Source: Methylobacillus flagellatus_A (GTDB lineage: Bacteria; Pseudomonadota; Gammaproteobacteria; Burkholderiales; Methylophilaceae). Taken from it: 64,000 bases of DNA. The notes under the pieces were generated by a model. The model was not told where the DNA came from. It worked only from the letters and a program-made list of their open reading frames with translations, and did no database searches. A program made the position numbers and the translations under genes. Numbering within the stretch: position 1 is the first letter of the stretch; every line of letters starts with the position of its first letter. The stretch lies in the NCBI RefSeq assembly GCF_031344055.1, contig NZ_JADBEN010000003.1. The stretch is one strand, 5' to 3'. This document shows positions 8,258-16,553 of the stretch, piece after piece.

Positions 8258-8728
8258 ATGATCAATATCTTGGAAATAGGGTCCAGCATCAGGCACCGTC
8301 GCATTAAAAGCGGGTTAAGCCAAGCCGAACTTGCGGCTCGCTCCGGCGTATCGCGGGCAACCATTAATGCGCTTGAGAAAGGCACTATCAAAGAAATAGG
8401 CGTCAATCGGCTTTCAGCGATTATTCGCACTGCAAATGCCCTCCAACCCAAGACAAAGGGAATGAGCCTGCAAGCATCAAAAAGAAAATCTGAAAAACTG
8501 GGTTTATCCTTCCCCTACGATTGGAGCAATCCCAGTCTGCCAGATGAATTATTGATTGATCGTGTGTTGGAAAGAGGAATTTATGAAGATATTGCCCGTA
8601 TAACCGCAGCGTACGGAATACAGGCAATATCAGCCAGGGCAAAAACCGTCATCAGCAATATCCCTCATGCTGCAGCCAATATCAACCGTATGCTTGAGAA
8701 TTTGCAGGCAGCCTTGAGCCATGCTTAA
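8258..8728 (+). CDS. XRE-type HTH regulator, putative antitoxin of AbiEii-like pair
   Basis: 156 residues. An N-terminal Cro/CI helix-turn-helix spans about residues 8-65 (IRHRRIKSGLSQAELAARSG, then RATINALEKG). The C-terminal part (SFPYDWSNPSLPDELLIDRVLERGIYEDIARITAAYG) is of a type I associate with regulators that accompany AbiEii nucleotidyltransferases. The stop overlaps the next ATG by 8 bases, so translation is coupled. The bases are AT-richer than in flanking genes, which suggests horizontal origin. A TGATAT/ATATCA half-site pair (8224-8229, 8249-8254) just before the ATG could be an autoregulatory operator. The antitoxin role is inferred from pairing. Confidence 0.75.
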   Translation: MINILEIGSSIRHRRIKSGLSQAELAARSGVSRATINALEKGTIKEIGVNRLSAIIRTANALQPKTKGMSLQASKRKSEKLGLSFPYDWSNPSLPDELLIDRVLERGIYEDIARITAAYGIQAISARAKTVISNIPHAAANINRMLENLQAALSHA

Positions 8729-9464
8729 TTTGGAGTTTGCACCTCCTAGAACTGCTGAAGTCTTTCAAGCATTGGCCAGACAACCACTGATGTCCGGCTT
8801 CAACCTAATCGGCGGCACGGCGCTATCCTTGCAAATCGGTCACCGCCTAAGTGAAGACCTAGATTTCTGGCTCCCAGCAGAACAGATGTCGAGTACACGC
8901 ATTGATGCCATCGTCGAAGATTTAAAAAGCAATGGCCATCATATCCAGTTAGCTACACCGGCCTGGAGAATTACCCAAGCCAGAATCAACAATCAAGACC
9001 TTCTCTCACTATCCCGGGATTACTCTATCAATGGAGTCAAGGTTACCTTTTTTGCAAGAAATGATGCCCCCTATCAGCATTTTGCAACATTAGGCCGTCA
9101 TCAAACCCCGGATACAAATTTCCAGATCATGGATATCAACGCCATTTTTGAAATGAAGGCATGGCTCATTTCAAAACGCATACGCTCCAGAGACCTTTAC
9201 GACTTAATGATACTTTTACGGGATTACGGCAAAACAGTAAGAGATATCTTTGATGCAGGACTTGCAGCAGATGCTTCCTACAGTATAGAGTTTGCCAAAG
9301 ATGTCCTGTTGGGTGCAGCGCCGATTGATGCAGATGACGAGGGATTCAATTCCATTCAACTTGATATCAAAATGGAAGAGATTTATGCATTCATGCTCCA
9401 CTGCGTTAATCAATACGAAATTGATATAGCCAAGGAAATCTTCAGATCAGCACCAGAAATATAA
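8721..9464 (+). CDS. AbiEii/AbiGii-type nucleotidyltransferase, putative toxin
   Basis: 247 residues. The signature GGTALSLQIGHRLSEDLDFW (residues 31-50) is the nucleotidyltransferase motif of the AbiEii/MenT family, with the GG pair and metal-binding D46 and D48. A later conserved element is FEMKAWLISKRIRSRDLYDLMIL, where the K and R-x-x-D-x-x-D pattern is usual. Family members transfer nucleotides to target RNA or other acceptors and act as the toxin of a type IV-like pair or in abortive phage infection; the target here is unknown. It follows the XRE gene with overlap and is AT-rich compared with ntrC and the porin. Confidence 0.75.
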   Translation: MLNLEFAPPRTAEVFQALARQPLMSGFNLIGGTALSLQIGHRLSEDLDFWLPAEQMSSTRIDAIVEDLKSNGHHIQLATPAWRITQARINNQDLLSLSRDYSINGVKVTFFARNDAPYQHFATLGRHQTPDTNFQIMDINAIFEMKAWLISKRIRSRDLYDLMILLRDYGKTVRDIFDAGLAADASYSIEFAKDVLLGAAPIDADDEGFNSIQLDIKMEEIYAFMLHCVNQYEIDIAKEIFRSAPEI

Positions 9465-9525
9465 ACTCTTTCAATGCAAGCCTTGGACATCCCCTCCAGC
9501 AACCCCTTCCACATCTTTGCGCAAT

Positions 9526-9555
9526 AAAAAAACGGCACCCGAAGGTGCCGTTTTT
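9526..9555 (-). terminator. Bidirectional intrinsic terminator between TA pair and porin
   Basis: On the minus strand it reads CGGCACC-TTCG-GGTGCCG followed by seven T: a 7-bp stem closed by a C(UUCG)G tetraloop, extended by A/T flanks. The plus strand also ends in five T, so it can serve both converging units. It is the main terminator of the porin. Confidence 0.9.
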
Positions 9556-9592
9556 ACGATTGCTTTCTAAGCTAAATCTTGCGATTTAAATC

Positions 9593-10810
9593 CTAGAAGA
9601 ACAGGATCGCGCCCAAGCTGATAGTCTTGGCCTTGCCGTCAGCAGAGCCGCCGCCAACCAGGTCATTCTCAAGCTTCTGGTGAGCATATTCTGCAACCAG
9701 GTTCAAGCTCTTGGTCAGAGGGTGGTAAGCACCAACGATCCAGGACTTGTTTTCTGTTTCATCAACAGCAGCGTTCAGGTTGTTACCAATGCCACGGTTG
9801 TCAGACTTGGAAATACCATAGGAAACACCAAGCTTGGTACCAACTGTAGGCAACTTGTATGTTGCCTGAACATAGCCACCCTTGTCGTCAGACTTGTTGC
9901 CGCTCAGGAATTGCAAGCCACCCAACTGACCGCCGGTCTGAACATCCAGACCCTTGCCATCGTAGTAGTAACCAACCAAACCGAAGTCAGCAACATTGAT
10001 CTTACCGCCCAAATCGTAACCACGTGAACGGTAGTCACCAGTTACAGAGTTGTTATGCTTCTGAGTAATGTAACCAGCCCAAACCTTACCGGAAACATCG
10101 CCAGTCCATTCGTAGCTAATCTTACCATCGAAGCCAAGTTCTGTCTTGTCATCAGCAGTAGCGGTAGTAACAAGTGTATTACGCAGACCTTCACGAGCCG
10201 CTACAGCGAAGCTGAAACCGTTCCAATTAGGGGATGCATATTGGATTTGACCGATCCAGTCAGCGTAGACATAACCAGAACCGATACGGCCCAGTGTGGA
10301 ATTACCAGGACCGCCTGCGCCGACACCAACGCCCAACAGCGTCATGTCGGAGAGGATAGCGTCGGAACCGAACAGGCCGAGGTCACGACCAGCCTTGATA
10401 GTACCCCAGGAAGCATCACCAAAAGTCAAGTAAGCTTGACGAATGTTGATGGAGTTGCCATCACCGGAACGGCTTTGGAAGTTTTCATTTGCAGAACCAG
10501 TAGTACCAAAGCCGCTGTCAGCGTTAGCACCTACGAAGAATGTAAACTGGAATGCAATGTCCAGGTCGTTCTGACGGGTCTTACCACCGATGCCGAGTGC
10601 GGAAGGCAAAAGGCCAGTAGAAACTTGGTTCTTACGAGCAACACCATCAAAAACGTCGCCGGAGAAACGAGTGTTAGTGTAGTAAGTATTGACGTTACCA
10701 CCGATATCGATGGTCCAGTCACCTGCTGGGATGATGATACCTGCGTTTGCAGCGGAAGCGCCAAACGCCATTACAGCGCCGGCGACTGCCAAGCCTAGTT
10801 TCTTGTTCAT
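9593..10810 (-). CDS. Outer-membrane porin
   Basis: 405 residues. Signal peptide NKKLGLAVAGAVMAFGASAANA with cleavage before GIIIPAGDW. The mature part alternates short amphipathic strands and glycine/aspartate turns and ends in the outer-membrane signature SLGAILFF with a C-terminal phenylalanine. It contains AYLTFGDASWGTIKAGRDLG, the pattern of trimeric general porins around the constriction loop. Codon use is strongly biased, and the start has AGGAGATATAC, so a very abundant protein is likely. Solute specificity cannot be judged. It is monocistronic, with a strong terminator and a 22-bp palindrome upstream. Confidence 0.9.
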   Translation of the reverse strand: MNKKLGLAVAGAVMAFGASAANAGIIIPAGDWTIDIGGNVNTYYTNTRFSGDVFDGVARKNQVSTGLLPSALGIGGKTRQNDLDIAFQFTFFVGANADSGFGTTGSANENFQSRSGDGNSINIRQAYLTFGDASWGTIKAGRDLGLFGSDAILSDMTLLGVGVGAGGPGNSTLGRIGSGYVYADWIGQIQYASPNWNGFSFAVAAREGLRNTLVTTATADDKTELGFDGKISYEWTGDVSGKVWAGYITQKHNNSVTGDYRSRGYDLGGKINVADFGLVGYYYDGKGLDVQTGGQLGGLQFLSGNKSDDKGGYVQATYKLPTVGTKLGVSYGISKSDNRGIGNNLNAAVDETENKSWIVGAYHPLTKSLNLVAEYAHQKLENDLVGGGSADGKAKTISLGAILFF

Positions 10811-10970
10811 GTATATCTCCTAATGCGTTTTAGTTTGCTCTCGTGCAGTTTTTAACCACCGCTTCGAGAGTATTTCGCCTACTTCTTGTGAAAGAAGTTA
10901 TGGGCAGTATGCCAAAGGCGATTCAGAGGCTGCAAGCAATCTTGTGGTTTTTTCATGCTGAGCTGGGGAT

Positions 10971-10992
10971 TGTGTTGCAATTACGCAACACA
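10971..10992 (-). promoter_or_regulatory. Inverted repeat upstream of porin
   Basis: Arms TGTGTTGC (10971-10978) and GCAACACA (10985-10992) flank AATTAC: an 8-bp perfect inverted repeat with a 6-base centre, 161-182 bases before the porin start. It may be an operator for a dimeric regulator. It could also be a weak hairpin at the end of dgt, but no T run follows. The rest of 10811-11064 shows nothing else I can name. Confidence 0.45.
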
Positions 10993-11064
10993 TTAATGCT
11001 ATAGCCAATATTTCCTGGGAAAACTTCTTCTCTGCTAACCAGTTAGAAAAGAATGCTAAAGCTT

Positions 11065-12183
11065 TTATTCAGAAATGGAGAACAGCCGCTGATGCTCACG
11101 GATGGCATAACGGTCCGTCATGCCCGCAATGTAGTCCGCAATCACCCGCGGCTGTGCGTCGCCGTCTGCAACCCGGTACTCATCAGGCAGCAGGGTGGGA
11201 TCTGACAGAAAGGCGTTGAATAATTCCGCAATGATGCGCCTGGCCTTGGACGTCATGCGATTGACGCGGTAATGCCGGTAGAGGTTGGCCCTTAGGAAGC
11301 GCTTCAACTCAAGTTGCTGCTCGTCGATGGCCGGACTGAAGCCGATCAACGGCGGAAGCGCCCGGATGTCGTCCAGTGTCCTGGGAGCATGGTCTGCGAT
11401 GTTCTTGCGGCTTTGTTCGCATAAATCCGTCACGAGGATATGAATCATGCGCCGGACGGTTTCGTGGATCAGGCGGCGGCCGGCCAACGCAGGGTATTGC
11501 CGCTGCACCAGGGAAAACTGCTCGGCAAACAGCCGCACCTCGGCAAGCTGTTGCATCGTGATCAGGCCGGAGCGCAAGCCGTCGTCGACATCATGGTTGT
11601 TATAGGCAATTTCGTCGGCCAGGTTCGCCACTTGCGCTTCCAGCGAAGGCTGCTGCTTGTTGATGAAGCGCTCCCCTATTTCGCCGAGCAGTCTTGCATT
11701 GGGCAGGGAGCAATGCTTGAGTATGCCTTCGCGCACCTCGAACGTCAGGTTAAGGCCGTCAAACTCGGCGTAGCGCAATTCCAGATGGTCTACGACGCGT
11801 AATGACTGCAGGTTGTGCTCAACCCCGCCGTATTCGCGCATGCACTCGTTGAGCTGGTCCTGCCCGGCATGGCCGAACGGCGTGTGCCCCAGGTCATGCG
11901 CAAGCGCCACCGCCTCGATCATGTCTTCATGCAGGTTGAGGTTGCGTGCAATGGCGCGGCCTATCTGCGCGACTTCAAGGCTATGGGTCAGGCGAGTGCG
12001 GAATAGGTCGCCTTCATGGTTGATGAATACCTGGGTTTTGTATTCCAGCCGGCGGAAAGCGCCGGAATGGATGATGCGGTCCCGGTCGCGCTGGAAATGG
12101 TTGCGCGTTGCCGGCGCCGGCTCTTCATGGACCCGCCCTTTGGTCAGGGCCGGGTCGGCGGCATAGGGCGCCAATCCGATCAT
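11065..12183 (-). CDS. dgt: Deoxyguanosinetriphosphate triphosphohydrolase-like protein
   Basis: HD-domain dNTPase that splits dNTPs into nucleoside and tripolyphosphate. 372 residues, the length of the type 2 (dgt-like) subfamily rather than the 505-residue E. coli form. Seen: the N-terminal RDRDRIIHSGAFRRLEYKTQV signature, then TRLTHSLEV (first His), ALAHDLGHTPFGHAG (HD motif) and EIAYNNHDVDDGL (last metal Asp region). The ATG overlaps the aroB stop by four bases. It is the last gene of the aroK-aroB-dgt run, a common betaproteobacterial order. I see no clear terminator after it. Confidence 0.93.
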   Translation of the reverse strand: MIGLAPYAADPALTKGRVHEEPAPATRNHFQRDRDRIIHSGAFRRLEYKTQVFINHEGDLFRTRLTHSLEVAQIGRAIARNLNLHEDMIEAVALAHDLGHTPFGHAGQDQLNECMREYGGVEHNLQSLRVVDHLELRYAEFDGLNLTFEVREGILKHCSLPNARLLGEIGERFINKQQPSLEAQVANLADEIAYNNHDVDDGLRSGLITMQQLAEVRLFAEQFSLVQRQYPALAGRRLIHETVRRMIHILVTDLCEQSRKNIADHAPRTLDDIRALPPLIGFSPAIDEQQLELKRFLRANLYRHYRVNRMTSKARRIIAELFNAFLSDPTLLPDEYRVADGDAQPRVIADYIAGMTDRYAIREHQRLFSISE

Positions 12184-13259
12184 GCAGCGATCGCCAGGGT
12201 TTCTTTCAACAGGCCGGCATCGTAGTCGCTGGTTACAAGCGATTTGCCGATGCCTTGCTGCAGAACCAGGCGGATCTGGCCGTCAACGACTTTCTTGTCC
12301 AGCCCCATCAGGTCGAGATACCGCTCCACGCCAAGGGCCGGCGCCTCTATCGGCAGCCTGGCTTCCTTGAAGATGGCTTTAATGCGGTCGATGTCTCCGT
12401 CATTGAGCCACCCCAGGCGGTATGAAAGATCAGCAGCCAAGATGGTGCCTGCCGCCACCGCTTCGCCATGCAGCCAAACGCCATAACCCATGGCATTTTC
12501 GATGGCATGGCCAAAGGTATGGCCCAGGTTGAGCAAGGCCCGCTCGCCAGACTCGCGTTCGTCTGCCGCTACCACTTCCGCCTTGTTCTCGCAGGAGCGG
12601 TAGATGGCATAACTCATGGCTTCCGTCTCCAGCGCGAGAAGCTTCTGCATATTGGCTTCCTGCCATGTGAAGAATGGCTCGTCGCGGATCAGGCCATATT
12701 TGATCACCTCGGCAAGGCCAGCTGATAGCTCACGCTCGGGCAATGTAGATAAGGTATCGATATCGGCCAGCACCACTTGCGGTTGGTAAAACGCGCCGAT
12801 CATGTTCTTGCCGAGCGGGTGGTTGATGCCGGTCTTGCCGCCGACAGAGGAATCCACCTGCGACAACAGGGTCGTCGGCACCTGGATGAAAGGCACGCCG
12901 CGCAAATACGTCGCCGCTGCATAGCCGGCCAAGTCGCCAATCACCCCGCCGCCCAAGGCAATGACGGTGGTGCTGCGCTCGCAGCGGTTTTCGAGCAGGG
13001 CGTCATAAATCAGGTTGAGCGTGGCGGAACTCTTATAGGCCTCGCCGTCCGGCAGCACGATGGGAATGACCTTGACGCCGGCATCACGCAAAGGCTGGGC
13101 CAGCTTTTCCAGATACAAAGGGGCCACTGTGGTATTGGTGACGATCGCCACCTGCTTGCGCTTGAGATGTTGCAGAATCAGCTCTGGCTGCGTCAGCAGG
13201 CCACGGCCGATGTGGATAGGATAGGAGCGCTCGCCCAAGTCTACGTGTAATGTTTGCAT
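12180..13259 (-). CDS. aroB: 3-dehydroquinate synthase
   Basis: Second step of the shikimate pathway: cyclises DAHP to 3-dehydroquinate with NAD+ and a divalent metal. 359 residues, typical. Seen: ALGGGVIGDLAGYAAATYLRG split over the nucleotide site, PTTLLSQVDSSVGGKTGINH, EVIKYGLI, and LNLGHTFGHAIE plus WLHGEAVAAG, which carry the metal-ligand histidines. It starts two bases after aroK stops, and overlaps dgt by four bases. Confidence 0.97.
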   Translation of the reverse strand: MQTLHVDLGERSYPIHIGRGLLTQPELILQHLKRKQVAIVTNTTVAPLYLEKLAQPLRDAGVKVIPIVLPDGEAYKSSATLNLIYDALLENRCERSTTVIALGGGVIGDLAGYAAATYLRGVPFIQVPTTLLSQVDSSVGGKTGINHPLGKNMIGAFYQPQVVLADIDTLSTLPERELSAGLAEVIKYGLIRDEPFFTWQEANMQKLLALETEAMSYAIYRSCENKAEVVAADERESGERALLNLGHTFGHAIENAMGYGVWLHGEAVAAGTILAADLSYRLGWLNDGDIDRIKAIFKEARLPIEAPALGVERYLDLMGLDKKVVDGQIRLVLQQGIGKSLVTSDYDAGLLKETLAIAA

Positions 13260-13261
13260 GG

Positions 13262-13774
13262 TTATAAAGATAAAAGTTTCTGTTCGATCTGGTGGACGAT
13301 GGCATTCACCGGCTGCCCGCCGGTATCTACAATAATGGAGGCCACTTCGCGGTACAAGGGATCACGCTGGGCGAACAATTGTTCCAGTTTTTTTCGCGGG
13401 TTGTCGTTTTGCAGCAGCGGGCGGTTCTTGTCGTTGCGGGTGCGTTGCCATAGTTCCTGCACGTTGGCGCGCAAATAAATCACTGTACCATTTTCCATGA
13501 GCTGCTTGCGGTTCTGGGGCAATAAAACCGCCCCGCCACCCGTCGCCAGGACAATATCCTGCATGCGGCTCAATTCTTCTATCACCGTGGCTTCGCGCTT
13601 GCGGAAACCGTCCTCCTTCTCCAATTCGAAGATGACAGGGATACTGACGCCCGTGCGGCGCTCGATCTCATGATCGCTATCGTAAAAGGTCTTGTTGAGA
13701 TGCTTGGCAATAATACGGCCTATGGTGGTCTTGCCCGCCCCCATCAACCCGACAAAGAAAATATTTGCTGCCAT
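13262..13774 (-). CDS. aroK: Shikimate kinase
   Basis: ATP-dependent 3-phosphorylation of shikimate. 170 residues, typical of AroK. Walker A GLMGAGKT at 9-16, shikimate-binding D34 in FYDSDHEIE, and ATGGGAV (GGG motif). The lid region carries RPLL. I set the start at 13774 (MAANIFFVG), the usual AroK N-terminus; the frame is open to 13804 but that extension lies in a terminator-like hairpin. It is followed after two bases by aroB and lies downstream of pilQ. Confidence 0.95.
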   Translation of the reverse strand: MAANIFFVGLMGAGKTTIGRIIAKHLNKTFYDSDHEIERRTGVSIPVIFELEKEDGFRKREATVIEELSRMQDIVLATGGGAVLLPQNRKQLMENGTVIYLRANVQELWQRTRNDKNRPLLQNDNPRKKLEQLFAQRDPLYREVASIIVDTGGQPVNAIVHQIEQKLLSL

Positions 13775-13776
13775 AA

Positions 13777-13807
13777 AAAATGCCCGCCATACGCAAGCGA
13801 GCATTTT
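13777..13807 (-). terminator. Terminator-like hairpin between pilQ and aroK
   Basis: Minus-strand RNA reads AAAAUGCUCGC, loop UUGCGUAUG, GCGGGCAUUUU with further U: an 11-bp stem with one G-U pair and a U run that ends two bases before the aroK ATG. It may end or attenuate pilMNOPQ transcription before aroKB. It also touches the aroK ribosome-binding region. Confidence 0.65.
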
Positions 13808-13837
13808 AAGGGAATCTGGCTTAACTGTCAGATATGG

Positions 13838-16009
13838 CTAACGCAATGACAGGCTTTCGTCCATGACTTTGGGAGTGATGAAGATCAGCAGCTCGGTCTT
13901 GTCGCTTTGCTTGATACGGCGCTTGAAGACGTTGCCAACAAACGGCAGGTCGCCGAAGAACGGCACCTTGTCCACGTCGTTACGCTCGGTCTGTTCATAG
14001 ATACCGCCAAGCACGGCCGTTTCGCCGTTTGCCACCAGCACCTGGGTCTGCACGCGCTGGGTATCGATGGAGGGCACCGTATTGAAGACCGTCCCGACCC
14101 TATCCTTCTTCACTTCCAGGTCCATGATGATCTTCTCGTCCGGCGTAATTTGCGGCGTGACCTCCAGGCTCAGGGAGGCGTTCTTGAACTGCACCGCAGT
14201 AGCGCCGCTGCTGGTTGATTGCTGGTACGGGATCTGCGTACCCTGCTCGATGATGGCTTTTTGCTGGTTGGCCGTTGTCACACGCGGACTGGAAACAATC
14301 TTGCCCCGTTGGTCCGTTTCCAGCGCGGACAGTTCGAGATTGAGCAGGAAGCCTGCGGGCAGGCGGAACAAGCTGAAGGCAAAGTTACCGAAAGCGTTCG
14401 CAACCGGAAGGTTGACGTTCAAGTCCTGCGCGCCATCGGCGCTGACACCCACGCCGACCGTGCCGGGAATGGAAGTGGTAGCCAAGGTGGAGGAGCCTAC
14501 CCGGTTGGCGATGGTTTCAGTAATGACGCCCGTCGTCGGGTCTATGGTGCGCTGGGTGATGGTATTGCCCAATGTACCGCTGGAGCCGTAACGGGTATCC
14601 CCGCTCGCCTGCTGTTTCTGCACGCCGAAACGCGCGCCCAGGCTGCGGCCGAACTTCTCATCCGCAATAACCAGGCGCGACTCGATCATCACCTGCTTCA
14701 CCGGGATATCGATCTTGTTGATGATGCTCTGGATTTCCTCCAGGTGCTTGACCGTATCCTGCACGAACACCGTATTGGTACGCGCGTCCACCACGGCGCT
14801 GCCGCGCTTGGACAGGATCTTTTGTTTGCTGTCGCTGATGATATTCTTGAAGTTCTCGGCCTTTTGATAGCGCAAGGTGAAGACTTCGGTACGCATCGGC
14901 TCCAGCTCCTCGATCTGCTGGCTGGCTTCCAACAAGAGCTTTTCCTTGGCGGCCACTTCGTCAGAGGGCGCCACCCAGATCACATTGCCTGTCTTGCGCT
15001 GGGTCAGCCCTTTGCTGGACATGATGATGTCCAGCGCCTGGTCCCAGGGTACGTCCTTGAGGCGCAAGGTCAGGTTGCCCGTCACGGTATCGCTGGTGAC
15101 GATATTGAGGCCGGTGAAGTCGGCGATTACCTGCAATACCGAACGCACGTCGATATTCTGGAAATTCAGCGAAAGCTTCTCGCCCGCATAGCCTGGCTTG
15201 GAACCCTGCACCAGCTTGTTCGGGTCTTCCACGACAGGGCGGATATCGATGATGAAACGCTTGTCCGCCTGGTAGGCCGACTGTTCCCACAGCCCCTTGG
15301 GCTCGATGACCAGGCGGGTATTATTCCCTTGCTTGATGGCATCGACATACAAGACCGGGGTATTGAAGTTGATGACATTGAGCCGGCGCTGCAGATTTTG
15401 CGGCAACTCGGTATTGTGGAAATCTACGACCACGGTCTTGCCCTGCTGGCGGATATCGATCCCGGCAGAAGCATCGGAAAGATCGACCACAATGCGGCCT
15501 TCGCCATTTTTGCCACGCATGAAATCAATATTGTTCAAGGTGTGGAATTTCTCCCCGGCCTTGGCTTCGGCAAAACGGGCAACAGTATTGCTATTGGCAG
15601 CACTCGCTTCATTCGCCTGCAGGATGATCGTGGTTTCACGCCCCTGGGTGGTGGCATTGTATGCCACCATCTTGGCAAGGTTCAGCACGACGCGGGTACG
15701 GTCCCTGGCCTGCGCAAGGTTCACGCCCTTGAGCACGCCCTGCCCCGCCTGCACGCTATTCTTGCCGAGCCCGTTGCCTACCGCAGGAAAATCCAGTGCG
15801 ATGCGCGAAGGGTTATTGAGAGTAAAACCGGCCGGCGGATTTGCCAACGGGGTGGTTGTCTGCACCTGTATCGCCACCCTGCCTCCCGACATGGCGACGA
15901 AGTCTATCTTCTCGATCTTGTTGGCAAACTCAGCCTGCTCCTCGGCCGCCTGCGCCAGCGGCACCAGCAGCAGAAAAACCAGCCCAGCGGCCCACTTTAT
16001 AATATTCAT
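13838..16009 (-). CDS. pilQ: Type IV pilus secretin PilQ
   Basis: Outer-membrane secretin through which the pilus passes. 723 residues. Signal peptide of about 21 residues (NIIKWAAGLVFLLLVPLAQA). Two AMIN-like peptidoglycan-binding segments occupy roughly 35-260 (VVLNLAKM, RIVVDLSD, RLVIEP). A secretin/TonB short N-terminal segment (LSLNFQNIDVRSVLQVIADFTG split) is near 290-345, an N-domain follows, and the C-terminal secretin core has the signature around VPFFGDLPFVGNVFK. An upstream frame to 16048 exists, but GAGGGTGAACAC before 16009 and the signal peptide fix the start. It is the last gene of pilMNOPQ. Confidence 0.96.
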   Translation of the reverse strand: MNIIKWAAGLVFLLLVPLAQAAEEQAEFANKIEKIDFVAMSGGRVAIQVQTTTPLANPPAGFTLNNPSRIALDFPAVGNGLGKNSVQAGQGVLKGVNLAQARDRTRVVLNLAKMVAYNATTQGRETTIILQANEASAANSNTVARFAEAKAGEKFHTLNNIDFMRGKNGEGRIVVDLSDASAGIDIRQQGKTVVVDFHNTELPQNLQRRLNVINFNTPVLYVDAIKQGNNTRLVIEPKGLWEQSAYQADKRFIIDIRPVVEDPNKLVQGSKPGYAGEKLSLNFQNIDVRSVLQVIADFTGLNIVTSDTVTGNLTLRLKDVPWDQALDIIMSSKGLTQRKTGNVIWVAPSDEVAAKEKLLLEASQQIEELEPMRTEVFTLRYQKAENFKNIISDSKQKILSKRGSAVVDARTNTVFVQDTVKHLEEIQSIINKIDIPVKQVMIESRLVIADEKFGRSLGARFGVQKQQASGDTRYGSSGTLGNTITQRTIDPTTGVITETIANRVGSSTLATTSIPGTVGVGVSADGAQDLNVNLPVANAFGNFAFSLFRLPAGFLLNLELSALETDQRGKIVSSPRVTTANQQKAIIEQGTQIPYQQSTSSGATAVQFKNASLSLEVTPQITPDEKIIMDLEVKKDRVGTVFNTVPSIDTQRVQTQVLVANGETAVLGGIYEQTERNDVDKVPFFGDLPFVGNVFKRRIKQSDKTELLIFITPKVMDESLSLR

Positions 16010-16019
16010 GTGTTCACCC

Positions 16020-16553
16020 TCAATCCTGCAACTCAATACTGGAGACACGCTCTATCCAGTCGCCGCTTAACTCATCCTGTATGATTTCCTTGATCGTCAC
16101 GCCGCCTTCGCTGATCTCGGTCACCATGCCAAAATTCTGCCCCATGTATCCGCCCACCTTGATTTGCTGAACCAGGTTATCCGGGGTCAGGATCAGGGCG
16201 TACTTCAATTTCTCCTTCGACAAGGAGCCAACAAACTTTAGGCTTTCCAGCGGAAAAGCCTCCAGAGGCTCGCGCGGCCGGTTCATGTTGGGCTGCAGGC
16301 TGCTGCGCGAACTGACGATCTTGCGCGCCTTGAACGGGTCGTTCAGCATGCCGTCGGCATTATAGGTCGCCGCGGTATACGGCTTGACCTCAGGCAACGG
16401 CTCCACACGCGCATGCATGTCGTTGCCCGCTTCGCGGATAAAGCGGTCAAGGTCATCGCCTTGCCCGTCGCCGCATGCGCTCAGCAATAGGCACAGGCCG
16501 AGCATAAGAGTAGAGGCATATTGTCCGCGCTCACGCCAAATATTCATGCTCAT
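16020..16553 (-). CDS. pilP: Type IV pilus lipoprotein PilP
   Basis: Inner-membrane lipoprotein that links the PilMNO platform to PilQ. 177 residues. Lipobox LLSAC near residue 27, then a long flexible linker and the C-terminal PilP beta domain: LESLKFVGSLSKEKLKYALI, LVQQIKVGGYMGQNFG and VTIKEIIQDELSGDWIER. It overlaps pilO by four bases and is 10 bases before pilQ. Confidence 0.94.
   Translation of the reverse strand: MSMNIWRERGQYASTLMLGLCLLLSACGDGQGDDLDRFIREAGNDMHARVEPLPEVKPYTAATYNADGMLNDPFKARKIVSSRSSLQPNMNRPREPLEAFPLESLKFVGSLSKEKLKYALILTPDNLVQQIKVGGYMGQNFGMVTEISEGGVTIKEIIQDELSGDWIERVSSIELQD

Noticed and set aside
14219..16084. 621-codon open frame on the plus strand opposite pilQ
   Set aside because: It mirrors pilQ, has no recognisable domain, and long antisense frames are common in GC-rich genes with biased third positions. 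The same reasoning rules out the long frames opposite glnA (3624-4982), mrcA (19633-21372) and mrdA (49807-51291).
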